Assembly (NCBI RefSeq): GCF_002101335.1
Contig: NZ_CP020773.1
Coordinates: 992,001 to 1,056,000 of the forward strand
Direction: 5' to 3'
DNA from: Staphylococcus lutrae
GTDB lineage: Bacteria > Bacillota > Bacilli > Staphylococcales > Staphylococcaceae
DNA length: 64,000 bases
This document shows positions 1 to 9,485 of this stretch, piece by piece. The notes beneath the pieces are model-generated. The model saw only the letters and a list, made by a program, of their open reading frames with translations. It did not search any database and was not told the origin of the DNA. The position numbers and the translations under genes are program-made. Numbering within the stretch: the first letter of the stretch is position 1; each line of letters begins with the position of its first letter.

Positions 1-1
1 T

Positions 2-247
2 TTTCAAAAATATGTCAGTGACAAACTTACGATCTACCCTAGCGAAACGAATTTTGTTTTAACGGCGGGATCTCAAGCGATGTCACTCGGACACTATGTT
101 CAAGAAAAAGGCTTTTTCCCCCGCTTTTATCACGAACAAACCGAAACAAGAATGGCAGGATTCGTCCGCTATTCAATTGCAACGGATGCAGCATTAAACC
201 AATTCGAACAAGCGGTCAAAGAATGGAGTGAACAGGATGAGATTTGA
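2..247 (+). CDS. hisC: Histidinol-phosphate aminotransferase, C-terminal end
   Basis: An open frame enters from the left edge and ends with TGA at 245-247, giving 81 residues. It contains AGSQAMS, RMAGFVRYSIAT and a terminal helix EQAVKEW, which resemble the C-terminal small domain of class I/II PLP aminotransferases of the HisC type; the Arg in GFVRYSIAT would bind the substrate carboxylate or phosphate. It sits immediately before hisB and overlaps its start by 11 bases, so it is the upstream gene of the same histidine operon. The PLP lysine and the rest of the protein lie outside the window. Assignment rests on position plus a short C-terminal match. Confidence 0.75.
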   Translation, partial: FQKYVSDKLTIYPSETNFVLTAGSQAMSLGHYVQEKGFFPRFYHEQTETRMAGFVRYSIATDAALNQFEQAVKEWSEQDEI

Positions 248-818
248 AACAACTCGAACAACGAAAGAAACACAAATCACAGTGAAACTATCAGAAACGT
301 TAGACCAAAGTCATATTCAAACAGGGGTTGGATTTTTAAATCACATGTTGACTTTATTTAGTTTTCATAGCGGATTACAGCTTGAGATTGATGCGCAAGG
401 TGATACATGGATAGACGATCATCATACAACCGAAGATATTGGCATCGTATTGGGTCAGTTACTCCTTCAACTGATTCGAGATAAGCAGCATTTCGAACGC
501 TATGGCCAACAATACTTACCTATGGATGAAACGTTAGCACGTGCGGTCGTCGATATCAGTGGGCGTCCGTATTTGAATTTCAACGCAACGTTCAGTAAAG
601 AAAAGGTTGGGGCATTCGATACAGAATTAGTTGAAGAGTTTTTCCGCGCACTTGTGATAAATGCACGCCTCACGGTCCACATTGATTTATTGCACCAAGG
701 TAACACGCATCACGAGATCGAAGCCATTTTCAAAGCATTTGCACGTGCATTGAAACAAGCGTTACGCCCAACTCAAGAACAACGTATCCCTTCATCTAAA
801 GGAGTGATTGAATCATGA
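237..818 (+). CDS. hisB: Imidazoleglycerol-phosphate dehydratase
   Basis: Sixth step of histidine synthesis: dehydrates imidazole glycerol phosphate to imidazole acetol phosphate, a cytoplasmic Mn-dependent enzyme. The 193-residue protein has the usual monofunctional length and both His-rich metal motifs, DHHTTEDIGIVLGQ near residue 60 and HHEIEAIFKAFARALKQA near 160. A GTG at 228 is in frame, but ATG at 237 gives the typical MRFETTR-like start and follows the AGTGAACAGG stretch inside the end of hisC. It overlaps hisC and its TGA overlaps the hisH ATG by 4 bases, so translation is probably coupled. Confidence 0.95.
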   Translation: MRFETTRTTKETQITVKLSETLDQSHIQTGVGFLNHMLTLFSFHSGLQLEIDAQGDTWIDDHHTTEDIGIVLGQLLLQLIRDKQHFERYGQQYLPMDETLARAVVDISGRPYLNFNATFSKEKVGAFDTELVEEFFRALVINARLTVHIDLLHQGNTHHEIEAIFKAFARALKQALRPTQEQRIPSSKGVIES

Positions 819-1390
819 TTGTCATTGTAGATTATGGTTTGGGTAATATTTTAAATGTTCAACGTGCCCTACAACATCTTGGCTATGACGTGATGGTCTC
901 ACATGATGAAAAAGACATCGATCGTGCTGAACAATTAATTTTACCAGGTGTAGGCCATTTTAAAGACGCCATGCAAGCCATTGACCGTCTGCAACTTCAA
1001 CCGATTTTTCAAAGACAACAAAAGCCAATCATTGGGATTTGTCTAGGGATGCAATTGCTCTACACCTTTAGTGAAGAAGGCCATGTTCCAGGATTGGGAT
1101 TTCTCGAGGGAGAAATACGTAAAATACAAACGCCTTATACGATACCGCATCTCGGTTGGAATCAATTAACAAGTGAATGGCCTGGATTAGATAAAGACGT
1201 CTATTATGTGCACAGTTATCAAGCCCCTATGAATGACGATGTCGTCGCCTATACGGACTATGGGACACCTATCCCTGGTATTGTCCAACACGGTCCATAT
1301 ATCGGAATACAATTCCATCCAGAAAAAAGTGGTACGTATGGCTTGAACATACTCGCACAAGCCCTAAAAGGAGGATGGCAACATGATTAA
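815..1390 (+). CDS. hisH: Imidazole glycerol phosphate synthase, glutaminase subunit
   Basis: Class I glutamine amidotransferase subunit that releases ammonia from glutamine and channels it to HisF. The protein is 191 residues with the nucleophile elbow GICLGMQ (Cys76) and the C-terminal FHPEKSG that carries the His and Glu of the triad. Its ATG overlaps the hisB stop (ATGA), with the Shine-Dalgarno AAAGGAGTG inside hisB. Its own end overlaps hisA by 8 bases. HisF, its partner, is encoded two genes downstream, so the heterodimer is made from one mRNA. Confidence 0.95.
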   Translation: MIVIVDYGLGNILNVQRALQHLGYDVMVSHDEKDIDRAEQLILPGVGHFKDAMQAIDRLQLQPIFQRQQKPIIGICLGMQLLYTFSEEGHVPGLGFLEGEIRKIQTPYTIPHLGWNQLTSEWPGLDKDVYYVHSYQAPMNDDVVAYTDYGTPIPGIVQHGPYIGIQFHPEKSGTYGLNILAQALKGGWQHD

Positions 1391-2087
1391 AATTTGGCCC
1401 GCAATCGATTTAATTGAAGGAAGAAGTGTCCGCTTAACTGAAGGAGATTATCGTACGTCGGAAGCGATGCCACGTAGCGCAGAAGATAGTATTCAATTTT
1501 ACAATCAATTTGACTGTGTTGATCGTATTCATATTATTGACCTCATCGGTGCGAAAGCCCAACAGTCAGTTGAAATGGACTATATTCGTCAATTGGTTCA
1601 AGCAAGCCGTAAACCTATTGAAGTTGGCGGCGGGATTCGTGATGAACGCACGCTTCGCCATTACTTTTCTCATGGCGTAGATTATTGTATTGTCGGCACA
1701 CAAGCACTCACAAATGTGGACTGGTTAACTGACATGAGCCACTTATTTCCTGGGAAAATTTACGTTTCGGTTGATGCTTACCATACCGCCATCAAAATCA
1801 ACGGGTGGCAAGAAGATGCAGCGTTAAATTTATTTGAATATGTCTCACAAATCGAACATTTGCCACTAGGCGGCGTGATTTATACAGATATTTCTAAAGA
1901 TGGTAAGTTGGAAGGCCCTAATTTTGACATCACCGCTCAGCTCGTCGAAGCCACCCCTTTACCTGTCATTGCATCAGGTGGGATTCGCCATCAACAAGAT
2001 CTTTTACGATTAGAAGCGTTAGGCGTATCTGCAGCCATCGTCGGGAAAGCCGCAAATCAAGCTGAATTTTGGGAGGGATTATCTTGA
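1383..2087 (+). CDS. hisA: ProFAR isomerase
   Basis: Phosphoribosylformimino-5-aminoimidazole carboxamide ribotide isomerase, an Amadori rearrangement on a (beta/alpha)8 barrel. The 234-residue protein carries the N-terminal catalytic Asp in PAIDLIEG, a phosphate-binding VGGGIR at the half barrel, the second catalytic Asp in [10 protein letters not shown], and ASGGIR with IVGKA near the C-terminus. AAAGGAGG lies 7 bases before the ATG within hisH. It is flanked by hisH and hisF with overlaps on both sides. The sequence is ordinary for the family. Confidence 0.95.
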   Translation: MIKIWPAIDLIEGRSVRLTEGDYRTSEAMPRSAEDSIQFYNQFDCVDRIHIIDLIGAKAQQSVEMDYIRQLVQASRKPIEVGGGIRDERTLRHYFSHGVDYCIVGTQALTNVDWLTDMSHLFPGKIYVSVDAYHTAIKINGWQEDAALNLFEYVSQIEHLPLGGVIYTDISKDGKLEGPNFDITAQLVEATPLPVIASGGIRHQQDLLRLEALGVSAAIVGKAANQAEFWEGLS

Positions 2088-2848
2088 TCAAGAAAAGAAT
2101 TATTCCATGTCTCGATGTACAAGATGGTCGTGTCGTTAAAGGCATACAGTTCAAAGGTCTAAGAGACATCGGTGACCCTGTCGAATTCGCCTTATATTAT
2201 AACGATACAGGTGCGGACGAACTTGTCTTTTTAGATATTTCTAAAACTGAAAATGGGCACGCTTTAACATTAGATATGATTCAAAAAACCGCTGAACAAC
2301 TCTTTATCCCTTTAACTGTTGGCGGAGGAATCACGACACTCGAAGACATTTCCCAACTATTAAAGCATGGTGCGGATAAAGTATCGCTCAACTCGGCTGC
2401 GCTTCAAAATCCTGAATTAATCCGTCAAGCAAGTGAAAAATTCGGTAGCCAATGTATCTGTATTGCAATCGATAGTCAATATGATCCTCAACAAAATGAC
2501 TATTTTTGTTATACACATGGTGGAAAAAAACGCACGAACAAACGTGTCTATGACTGGGTACAGGAAGTGGAAAGGCTGGGTGCTGGCGAGTTGCTTGTGA
2601 CCAGTATGGATTTTGACGGGATGAAGCAAGGATTTGATCTTCAACATTTAAAAGAGATTGCCCGACTTGTCAATCTGCCAATTATCGCTTCAGGCGGTGG
2701 CGGACATGCCAATCACTTCACAGAATTATTTAAAGAAACACCTGTCTCAGCAGGACTGGCCGCCAGCATTTTACACGATAAAGAAACGACTGTAAATGAA
2801 ATTAAGCACGTGATTGAAAAAGGAGGTGTCCCCGTTAGATGGTCTTAA
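2084..2848 (+). CDS. hisF: Imidazole glycerol phosphate synthase, cyclase subunit
   Basis: Cyclase half of IGP synthase; it uses ammonia from HisH to make imidazole glycerol phosphate and AICAR. The barrel shows [15 protein letters not shown] (Asp11), VGGGI, IAIDSQ with the second Asp, and IASGGGGH plus GLAASILH phosphate loops. The chosen start is TTG at 2084: it follows GGGAGGGA by 5 bases, gives the family N-terminus [12 protein letters not shown], and overlaps the hisA stop as TTGA. A GTG at 2069 in the same frame would add five unconserved residues. Length is 254 residues, normal for HisF. Confidence 0.94.
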   Translation: MIKKRIIPCLDVQDGRVVKGIQFKGLRDIGDPVEFALYYNDTGADELVFLDISKTENGHALTLDMIQKTAEQLFIPLTVGGGITTLEDISQLLKHGADKVSLNSAALQNPELIRQASEKFGSQCICIAIDSQYDPQQNDYFCYTHGGKKRTNKRVYDWVQEVERLGAGELLVTSMDFDGMKQGFDLQHLKEIARLVNLPIIASGGGGHANHFTELFKETPVSAGLAASILHDKETTVNEIKHVIEKGGVPVRWS

Positions 2849-3468
2849 AACCAGATTTTTCAAAAGGATTATTACCTGTTATATTACAAGATGCAACGAC
2901 GAAACAAGTGCTCATGCTCGGCTATATGAACGAAGAAGCCTTTCAAAAAACGGTTGACGAAAAAGTCGCATGGTTTTACTCTCGATCAAAACAGCGCCTT
3001 TGGAAAAAAGGAGAAACCTCGGGACATATTCAAAAAGTTGAAGACATGTATTTAGATTGCGATCAAGACACGCTGTTATTATTTGTCACACCAATGGGGC
3101 CGACGTGTCATACTGGAAAGCAAAGTTGTTTCGGAACGTCCCCTTCTTTTGCGGTACAACACCTTGAGTCAATGATTCAACAACGCGCTCAAACAGAAGC
3201 AAAGAATTCTTATACGCAATATCTGTTGCGCGAAGGAAAGGAGAAAATCTCTAAAAAATTAGGGGAAGAGGCTTTTGAAGTTGTCATTGCAGCGATGAAA
3301 GAAGACCGACATGAGTTAATCGCTGAAAGTGCTGATTTGTTGTATCACTTGTTTGTATTACTCCACAATCAAAACACATCATTCGAGGAAGTAGAGCACA
3401 TCTTAGCAGATCGTCATCACGTACGTGGTAACTTCAAAGGCGAGAGACAAGATATTGAAGTGTGGTAA
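2839..3468 (+). CDS. hisI: Bifunctional phosphoribosyl-AMP cyclohydrolase / phosphoribosyl-ATP pyrophosphatase
   Basis: HisIE fusion carrying steps 2 and 3 of histidine synthesis. Residues 1-110 form the HisI cyclohydrolase with MNEEAFQKT, WFYSRSK, KGETSGH, the metal motif DCDQDTLL and PTCHTGKQSC. Residues about 117-209 form the all-helical HisE pyrophosphatase with EKISKKLGEEAFEVVIAA and ESADLLYHL. AAAGGAGGTG lies before the ATG, and the gene overlaps hisF by 10 bases. It is the last gene of the operon. Its downstream hairpin at 3531-3576 is shared with the convergent argF. Confidence 0.95.
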   Translation: MVLKPDFSKGLLPVILQDATTKQVLMLGYMNEEAFQKTVDEKVAWFYSRSKQRLWKKGETSGHIQKVEDMYLDCDQDTLLLFVTPMGPTCHTGKQSCFGTSPSFAVQHLESMIQQRAQTEAKNSYTQYLLREGKEKISKKLGEEAFEVVIAAMKEDRHELIAESADLLYHLFVLLHNQNTSFEEVEHILADRHHVRGNFKGERQDIEVW

Positions 3469-3530
3469 AGCATAGAATGGCGTTCCACTTGCGCATGACG
3501 CGCCATCGTTTGATCATCGATATCAATAAA

Positions 3531-3576
3531 AATGCCCTCCAACATTGGAATTTTTACATCCAAATTTGGAGGGCAT
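3531..3576. terminator. Bidirectional terminator between his operon and argF
   Basis: A perfect 11-bp stem, ATGCCCTCCAA with TTGGAGGGCAT, encloses a 23-base loop. Read on the minus strand the stem is followed by TTTTTATTG, so it is a good intrinsic terminator for argF. On the plus strand the U-tract is poor (ATATTA). Confidence 0.8.
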
Positions 3577-3671
3577 ATTACTTGATGAACTGAGATATTT
3601 TATGGAGAAAGGAGACATGACGCACGGCTAGACGATCGCTCAAATCCTAAACCCTCATCTCTTCATCCGCG

Positions 3672-4673
3672 TTAAAAAATATCTCCAAGCGTTGCCGCCA
3701 TCACCGCTTTGATTGAATGCAATCGATTTTCGGCTTGTTCAAATATGACGGAATAGTCGCTATGAAAGACGTCATCAGTGATTTCCATTGCACGTAAACC
3801 ATATTGTTGATATATTTTTTGACTTGTCGTTGTTTTCAAATCATGAAATGCAGGTAAACAATGCATTACAATCAGCTTGTCATGCCCTACGTGTGCCATC
3901 ATCTGATCATTAATCTGATATGGCAACATTTGTTTGATTCTTGATGCCCACTCACTTTCATCTGTCCCCATCGATAACCATACATCCGTGTATACCACAT
4001 CCGTTTGATATACCGCTGATTTGACATCCTCAGTAATCAAAATCTTCGCGCCTGATTTTTCAGCCTCACTTTGAGCAATATGTTGAATATCAATATGAGG
4101 TTGCAAACGTTTCGGTGCTGCGATGTGCATATTCACACCTAACTTCGCCCCTGTCACGAGTAAATCATGGGCCACATTGTTTGATGCATCACCCACATAA
4201 GTCAAAGTCCGTCCAGGTAATGATCCGAAATGTTCCTTGATCGTCATGAAGTCAGCAATCATCTGTGTGGGGTGCCATTCGTTTGTTAAACCGTTCCATA
4301 CGGGGACACCTGCATACTGACTCAACTGTTCAATATCCACTTGATGATATCCACGAAACCCAATCCCATCATACATCCGACCGAAAACACGCGAAGTATC
4401 TTCAATAGATTCTTTACTCCCTAAATGAATGGCCCCCTTTTCATAACAGTCCACATGCGCTCCTAAGTCATGGGCCGCCACACTGAACGCAGCTCTTGTC
4501 CGTGTGGAGGGCTTCTCAAAAATTAATGCAATATTTTTCCCTTTAAGGTAAGGATGTGGTAAATGATGCTGCTTCTTATGTTTGAGTTCCATTGAAAAAT
4601 CAATCAGCGTCATCAAATCCGTCGCATCAAAATCTGTTGTCTTTAAAAAACTTTTCCCTTTAAATGTTTTCAA
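3672..4673 (-). CDS. argF: Ornithine carbamoyltransferase
   Basis: Makes citrulline from ornithine and carbamoyl phosphate. The 333-residue protein has the carbamoyl-phosphate loop STRTRAAF near residue 57, the relay GRMYDGIGFRG and HPTQ near 145, and the ornithine motif HCLPAFHD near 273. No arcA, arcC or arcD lies nearby, which favours the anabolic enzyme argF over arcB, though sequence alone does not settle it. The best in-frame start is TTG at 4673, with no clear Shine-Dalgarno. A good one (GAAGGA) instead precedes an out-of-frame ATG at 4708, so either a leader peptide or an N-terminal frameshift is present; see findings. Confidence 0.88.
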   Translation of the reverse strand: MKTFKGKSFLKTTDFDATDLMTLIDFSMELKHKKQHHLPHPYLKGKNIALIFEKPSTRTRAAFSVAAHDLGAHVDCYEKGAIHLGSKESIEDTSRVFGRMYDGIGFRGYHQVDIEQLSQYAGVPVWNGLTNEWHPTQMIADFMTIKEHFGSLPGRTLTYVGDASNNVAHDLLVTGAKLGVNMHIAAPKRLQPHIDIQHIAQSEAEKSGAKILITEDVKSAVYQTDVVYTDVWLSMGTDESEWASRIKQMLPYQINDQMMAHVGHDKLIVMHCLPAFHDLKTTTSQKIYQQYGLRAMEITDDVFHSDYSVIFEQAENRLHSIKAVMAATLGDIF

Positions 4674-4678
4674 TTGTT

Positions 4679-4708
4679 TTAGCGTTGTTGTATACGTCCC
4701 AATTCCAT
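4679..4708 (-). CDS. Nine-codon upstream ORF before argF (possible leader or frameshifted N-terminus)
   Basis: GAAGGA is followed after four bases by an ATG that reads MELGRIQQR and stops at TAA, 5 bases before the TTG of argF. Two of nine residues are Arg. The argF frame read upstream of TTG is open and would give MELG-TYTTTLKQLKTFKG if one base were gained or lost near 4697. The element may be a leader peptide, or the true argF start disrupted by an indel or sequencing error. The evidence cannot choose between these. Confidence 0.35.
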   Translation of the reverse strand: MELGRIQQR

Positions 4709-4721
4709 CAGTCCTTCACTT

Positions 4722-4748
4722 TTTATTCGATTATTTATTCTTTATTTT
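4722..4748 (-). promoter_or_regulatory. Possible ArgR operator (ARG box) at the argF start site
   Basis: The AT-rich stretch AAGAATAAATAATCGAATAA contains two GAATAA half motifs around the predicted start of transcription. It resembles ARG boxes of Firmicutes (ATTGAATAATTATTCAT-like). The match is imperfect and no argR gene is in the window, so this is a suggestion only. Confidence 0.3.
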
Positions 4749-4753
4749 GTATT

Positions 4754-4782
4754 ATTATACATATATACATTCATACTGTCAA
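4754..4782 (-). promoter_or_regulatory. argF promoter
   Basis: A full consensus sigma-A promoter: TTGACA (4782-4777), a 17-base spacer and TATAAT (4759-4754). Transcription would start near 4747, leaving a short leader that contains the GAAGGA-ATG uORF. Confidence 0.8.
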
Positions 4783-4959
4783 CGCCTCAAAGGAAATGAT
4801 TGCCAACGCTTTCAATAAACAGCCCCCTGTGAAGTAGACAAAATCGAATATAAAACGGTAATCTGCATGATTTACTTTTAAACGCTTAAACCGCTATTTG
4901 ATTTGCATGTTGATTTCAAACTATATACCTGTGTAGAATATTTTTAAGGAGAGTTAAAT

Positions 4960-5145
4960 ATGGATACAATGAAATTTTTAATTATGATCCTTGTCTCAAG
5001 CGCATGCGGCTCATTTGTTTGTGATACACTTGAAAATACGTTACCAAATGTTTGGATTGCCAGATTAATTGGCGGTATAGTGGCCGCGATAGTCGGGCTG
5101 ATTTGCTACAAATTTTTAGTTAAAGACGAAAAGGTGAAATCGTAG
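4960..5145 (+). CDS. Small two-helix membrane protein, unknown function
   Basis: A 61-residue protein with two hydrophobic segments, residues 5-22 (FLIMILVSSACGSFVC) and 35-52 (LIGGIVAAIVGLICYKFL), ending in a charged KDEKVKS tail. AAGGAGAG sits 6 bases before the ATG and a strong bidirectional hairpin follows, so it looks like a real single-gene unit. The spacing of Gly and Ala residues in the second helix resembles small membrane proteins with helix packing. No family is recognised and no function is proposed. Confidence 0.6.
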   Translation: MDTMKFLIMILVSSACGSFVCDTLENTLPNVWIARLIGGIVAAIVGLICYKFLVKDEKVKS

Positions 5146-5209
5146 TTTTTGATTTAACGCTAAGAGGGTCCGATTGTTTGTGTGAACAATATTTTTGGGT
5201 TCTATACAT

Positions 5210-5260
5210 TAAAAAGAATCGACTCAGTAAGCAACTGTTTACTGAGCCGATTCTTTATTT
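5210..5260. terminator. Bidirectional terminator between the small membrane protein and betA
   Basis: AAAGAATCGACTCAGTAA pairs with TTTACTGAGCCGATTCTTT around a short loop, with one bulge. An A-run precedes it and a T-run follows it, so it can stop transcription from both sides. Confidence 0.85.
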
Positions 5261-5272
5261 GTTTTATGATTT

Positions 5273-6967
5273 TTAATCGATTGCTCCTGCGTTAGGGTCA
5301 TGTTTCCCATGCACATAATAATCGACATATTCTGGTTCTAATGGTTTTACACCTCGAATAATATCCGCCGCTTTTTCGGCTAACATCAACACCGGTGAAT
5401 GAATATTGCCGTTCGTCGTTGTAGGCATTACAGAAGCATCGACAACACGTAAATTTTCCATGCCGTGAACCTTCATCGTCAATGGATCTACGACTGCCAT
5501 TGGGTCGCTGGCAGGTCCCATTTTCGCACTACAAGAAGGATGTAATGCTGTTTCCGCATCACGGCGAACCCAGTCTAAAATTTCTTCATCCGTTTGTACA
5601 GCAGGTCCTGGTGAAATTTCTCCCCCATTAAATGCATCCATTGCCGGCTGATTTAAAATGTGACGTGCGACACGAATGGCCTCTACCCATTCACGTTTGT
5701 CTTCTTCCGTCGATAAATAGTTAAAGACAAATTTGGGTTTGACATACGGATTTGTTGATGTAATTTTTAAACTACCACGAGAATTTGAATACATTGGACC
5801 AACATGAACTTGATAGCCATGCGCTGTATCCGCGCGTTGACCATCATAACGAACAGCTAGTGGCAAGAAGTGGAACATTAAGTTCGGGTACTTCACGTCA
5901 TCATTAGAACGAACAAAACCGCCACCTTCAAAATGGTTACTTGCCGCCGGTCCTGTACGACGTGTGAGCCACTCTAAACCGATGAATGGCATTTTGAATT
6001 TATTTAAGCTCGGTTGCATTGAGACTGGTTCTTTACAAGTATGTTGGATATATACTTCTAAATGGTCTTCAAAGTTTTCACCCACACCTGGTAAATGAAT
6101 GCGAGGTTCGATACCGAGTGAACGTAAATGTTCAGAATCACCAATACCAGAAAGTTGAAGCAATTGTGGTGTATTAAACGCACCACCAGATAAAATGACT
6201 TCTTTGGCTAACACTTTATGCAAACGACCGTTACGTTTGTATGTCACACCTGTCACCGTATTGCCATCAAAATGAAGTTTTTCAACAAATGCACGCGTTT
6301 TAACGGTTAAATTGCGACGTTTCATTGCTGGGCGCAAATAGGCACGTGATGCAGAAACACGACGTCCGTTATGAATTTGACTATCAAATGGTCCAAAACC
6401 TTCTTGACGGAACCCATTCACATCTTTTGTTTTTTTATACCCCGCTTCTACTGCAGCATCAAAAAACGCATGAAAGAGGGGATTGTTTGCTGGACCGCGA
6501 CGCAATTTAATGGGCCCGTTCAAACCACGAATCGGATCATCTGCATCCGCACCAAATGTTGTTTCTAAGCGCTTAAAATAAGGTAGACAGTGCGCATAAT
6601 CCCATGTCTCCATTCCTTCCGGTTGACCCCACTTTTCATAATCGAGTGGATTCCCGCGTTGATAAATCATCCCGTTAATCGAGCTTGAACCACCGAGGAC
6701 TTTACCGCGCGTGTGGAAAACCTTACGGCCACCCATATGCGGTTCACCGTCTGTTTCATATTTCCAATCATAAAAGCGATTCCCAGAAGGATACATTAAA
6801 GCAGCTGGCATTTGAATCAGTAAATCCCACGGGTAGTCACTGCGCCCTGCTTCAAGGACTAAAACCTTTTTGTCTTTATCTTCACTCAAGCGAGCACCAA
6901 GAACTGAACCGGCACTCCCCCCACCGATAATGATATAATCATACATTTTGTCGTACGCTTTACTCAT
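5273..6967 (-). CDS. betA: Choline dehydrogenase (GMC oxidoreductase)
   Basis: FAD-dependent oxidation of choline to betaine aldehyde, the first step of glycine betaine synthesis from choline for osmoprotection. The 564-residue GMC-family protein has the Rossmann FAD motif [18 protein letters not shown] at residues 12-29, the GMC signature near residue 80 ([16 protein letters not shown]) and the C-terminal active-site region [16 protein letters not shown]. The ATG at 6967 follows GAGGAGGAATTGTAGTA. It lies 190 bases downstream of betB on the same strand and is probably co-transcribed with it. Neighbouring cudC is the likely regulator. Confidence 0.93.
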   Translation of the reverse strand: MSKAYDKMYDYIIIGGGSAGSVLGARLSEDKDKKVLVLEAGRSDYPWDLLIQMPAALMYPSGNRFYDWKYETDGEPHMGGRKVFHTRGKVLGGSSSINGMIYQRGNPLDYEKWGQPEGMETWDYAHCLPYFKRLETTFGADADDPIRGLNGPIKLRRGPANNPLFHAFFDAAVEAGYKKTKDVNGFRQEGFGPFDSQIHNGRRVSASRAYLRPAMKRRNLTVKTRAFVEKLHFDGNTVTGVTYKRNGRLHKVLAKEVILSGGAFNTPQLLQLSGIGDSEHLRSLGIEPRIHLPGVGENFEDHLEVYIQHTCKEPVSMQPSLNKFKMPFIGLEWLTRRTGPAASNHFEGGGFVRSNDDVKYPNLMFHFLPLAVRYDGQRADTAHGYQVHVGPMYSNSRGSLKITSTNPYVKPKFVFNYLSTEEDKREWVEAIRVARHILNQPAMDAFNGGEISPGPAVQTDEEILDWVRRDAETALHPSCSAKMGPASDPMAVVDPLTMKVHGMENLRVVDASVMPTTTNGNIHSPVLMLAEKAADIIRGVKPLEPEYVDYYVHGKHDPNAGAID

Positions 6968-7157
6968 TACTACAATTCCTCCTCAACTTTGTTTACTCCC
7001 ATCAAGTGATGCATCACATTTAACGCTGATACGTTTTACTGGCTTATCCATTATTGCTCAGTGTGTAGCGAATGCATGCCAACCTATCCAAAAGTGCGCA
7101 TCACATTTATCAAAACGGATTTGTTCTATTGCCTCGCATATCTCATTATCATCCGAT

Positions 7158-8651
7158 TTATGCTTTACCGAACCAGTTGACGGGTTCAGGCTGGGTATTG
7201 ATTAAAATATGTTTCGTTTCTAAATATTCTTCGAGACCATGATGACCGAGTTCGCGACCGATACCAGATTGCTTGTAGCCACCCCACGGTGCTTGTGCAA
7301 AATAAGGATGGAAATCATTAATCCAAACCGTTCCCATTCTCATCCGATTTGCCACACGTTGCGCTTTACTGATATCTTTCGTAAATACGCCACCCGCCAA
7401 ACCATAAATGGAGTCATTGGCTAAACGAATCGCTTCTTCTTCAGTATCAAAACCTTCAATTGTTACTACAGGTCCAAACACTTCTTCTTGAACGATTCGC
7501 ATTGACGTGTCGCAATTTGTAATCACAGTCGGCTCAAAGAAGAAGCCTTCTTTTAAATCTTCGCGTTCAGGACGTTGGCCTCCTATCGCAATCGTCGCAC
7601 CATCTTCCTTAGCCACATCCATATATTTTTCCACTTTGTCGCGATGTTCTGCAGAAATCAGCGGACCCATTTCCGTCTCTGAATCAAAACCATTACCGAG
7701 TCTAATCTTTTTCACGCGTGCAATCAATGCCGCTTCAAATTGTTCTTTAATGTCATTATGAACGATCAAACGTGAACCTGCTGAACAGACTTGTCCTGCA
7801 TGAAAGAAAGCACCATTTAACGCCTGATCAACCGCAAGTTCGAAGTCTGCATCATCAAAAATAATATTAGGATTTTTACCACCTAATTCTAGCGCAACAT
7901 TCGTGACATGGTCGGCCGCTTGCTTCATAATATGCTTCCCAGTTTTAATGCCTCCTGTAAATGAAACTAAGTCGACTTCAGGATGCGATGACAAGACATC
8001 ACCAATTTCTGATCCAGCACCTAATACTAAGTTAATGACACCATTTGGAAAGCCAACCTCTTCCATTAATTCAAATACACGAATGGTTGTTAATGGTGTG
8101 ATTTCACTCGGTTTCATCACAAGAGAACAACCTGTTGCTAAAGCAGGTGCGATTTTCCAAGAAGCTTGAAGTAATGGATAGTTCCAAGGTGTGATCTGAG
8201 TCACAACCCCGATAGGCTCTGTCACAACTTTACTTTCCGTGTTTTTTATCGGCGAATGAATCAGTTCGCCACTTTCTTTATCAGCTAAACCAGCAAAATA
8301 CATAAAAACGTTATGAATATCATCCATATCCGCCAATGATTCTTCTAACGTTTTACCTGTATCTAATGTTTCTAACTTTGCAAGTTCTTCACGGTGTTCC
8401 TTAATTTTATCCGCAATCGCACGCACTTTTTTCCCTTTCACATCTCCGGTTTCTTGCGCGTATGTCCCTTCATCAAAAGCACGTCTTGCTGCTAGAATTG
8501 CACGTTCGACGTCTTCTTTTGTTCCTTCAGCCACTTCTAAAAGCACATCTTGATTGTATGGGTTAATGATTTGGCGTGTCTCTTGACGACCCCCTTCAAC
8601 CCATGCACCATCAATGAATTGGCGACGTGATAATTGTTTGAGCACTTCCAT
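7158..8651 (-). CDS. betB: Betaine-aldehyde dehydrogenase
   Basis: NAD(P)-dependent oxidation of betaine aldehyde to glycine betaine in the cytoplasm. The 497-residue aldehyde dehydrogenase has the cofactor fold with QITPWNYPLLQASWK near residue 150, FTGGIKTGKHI, the general base motif LELGGKNPNI and the catalytic Cys in FHAGQVCSAGSR near residue 286. The ATG lies behind GGAGGGATATGG. It is first of the betB-betA pair and is transcribed away from cudC. Both genes are the usual staphylococcal choline-to-betaine route. Confidence 0.93.
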   Translation of the reverse strand: MEVLKQLSRRQFIDGAWVEGGRQETRQIINPYNQDVLLEVAEGTKEDVERAILAARRAFDEGTYAQETGDVKGKKVRAIADKIKEHREELAKLETLDTGKTLEESLADMDDIHNVFMYFAGLADKESGELIHSPIKNTESKVVTEPIGVVTQITPWNYPLLQASWKIAPALATGCSLVMKPSEITPLTTIRVFELMEEVGFPNGVINLVLGAGSEIGDVLSSHPEVDLVSFTGGIKTGKHIMKQAADHVTNVALELGGKNPNIIFDDADFELAVDQALNGAFFHAGQVCSAGSRLIVHNDIKEQFEAALIARVKKIRLGNGFDSETEMGPLISAEHRDKVEKYMDVAKEDGATIAIGGQRPEREDLKEGFFFEPTVITNCDTSMRIVQEEVFGPVVTIEGFDTEEEAIRLANDSIYGLAGGVFTKDISKAQRVANRMRMGTVWINDFHPYFAQAPWGGYKQSGIGRELGHHGLEEYLETKHILINTQPEPVNWFGKA

Positions 8652-8706
8652 CCATATCCCTCCGTTAAGTTTGTTAAGTTTTTATTTAACGAATTTCACA
8701 AATTTA

Positions 8707-8736
8707 ACTTTATCATATGAAATTTCCTACTGTCAA
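8707..8736 (-). promoter_or_regulatory. Promoter of betB-betA with AT-rich operator region
   Basis: TTGACA (8736-8731) is followed after 18 bases by TAAAGT (8712-8707). Downstream, repeated GTTAAAT, GTTAAATAA and CTTAACAAACTTAAC motifs (about 8660-8706) form a candidate binding region for the adjacent GbsR-type repressor. The operator assignment is inferred from position and repetition. Confidence 0.5.
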
Positions 8737-8872
8737 CTCATATCACGACCATTGCACAGTCCTACAAAAAGCGTTAAATTAATAAGGAACATTTGATTCT
8801 TTTTTAATTCATTACCCGTATTTATCGTATTTAATGTTAAACTGTTTATTGATGATAGGAGGTGTCGCAAAA

Positions 8873-9433
8873 ATGGCACGTGCAACAACATACGAAGCTA
8901 AATTAGAAGAAGCGAAAGATGTCGTGATTAACTCTATTGCCGAGACAATGGACCTCTATGGCGTTAATCGGAGTGTGGGGAATTTATATGGCATCATGCT
9001 ATTTAAAGAAAGTATGACGCTTGATGAAATGCGCCAAGAGTTGCAGATGAGCAAACCGAGTATGAGTGCGAGTGTAAAAAAATTACAAGAATTTGATATT
9101 GTAAAGCAACGACTCACTCGTGGCAGTCGTAAGCAACACTTCGAAGCTGAAAAAGATTTCTTTGAGTTTTTCTGTAACTTCTTTACTCAAAAATGGAATC
9201 GTGAAATTTCGATTAATTTGGCGGCCTTGAAAGAATCCGAGATGATAATCAATGACATTATTGCTGCTGATGATGCCACAGCAGCACTAAAAGAAGAGGC
9301 TAGAGAGATTAAAGCACATTTGGAAGCGTCTCGTGTCTACTATTATTGGTTAGAGTCGATTAGCGAGGCATTAAAAAATGGTAAAATTTTTGAGTATTTT
9401 CCTATCCCCGAGCATACAAACGTAAAAAAATAG
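8873..9433 (+). CDS. cudC: GbsR/CudC-family transcriptional repressor of choline/betaine genes
   Basis: MarR-superfamily winged-helix protein of the GbsR type, known in Bacillus and staphylococci to sense choline or betaine and repress betaine synthesis and uptake genes. The 186-residue product has a helix-turn-helix around residues 45-85 (TLDEMRQELQMSKPSMSASVKKLQEFDIV) followed by the wing KQRLTRGSRKQHFEAE and a helical C-terminal half. The ATG at 8873 is chosen because AGGAGGTG lies 8 bases upstream; an ATG at 8834 in the same frame lacks a site. It is divergent from betB-betA, the expected arrangement for a repressor. Confidence 0.88.
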   Translation: MARATTYEAKLEEAKDVVINSIAETMDLYGVNRSVGNLYGIMLFKESMTLDEMRQELQMSKPSMSASVKKLQEFDIVKQRLTRGSRKQHFEAEKDFFEFFCNFFTQKWNREISINLAALKESEMIINDIIAADDATAALKEEAREIKAHLEASRVYYYWLESISEALKNGKIFEYFPIPEHTNVKK

Positions 9434-9440
9434 TCTATTC

Positions 9441-9485
9441 GCTTTATGTCGTGTGATTTTCGACACGCATAAAGCTTTTTATTTT
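9441..9485 (+). terminator. cudC terminator
   Basis: GCTTTATGTCGTGT pairs with ACACGCATAAAGC, with one bulged T, and is followed by TTTTTATTTT. It lies 8 bases after the cudC stop. Confidence 0.8.

Noticed and set aside
4876..4890. TTTAAACGCTTAAA as a possible cre site near the small membrane protein
   Set aside because: Both outer conserved positions (G and C) are missing, unlike the sites at lacZ and iolA.
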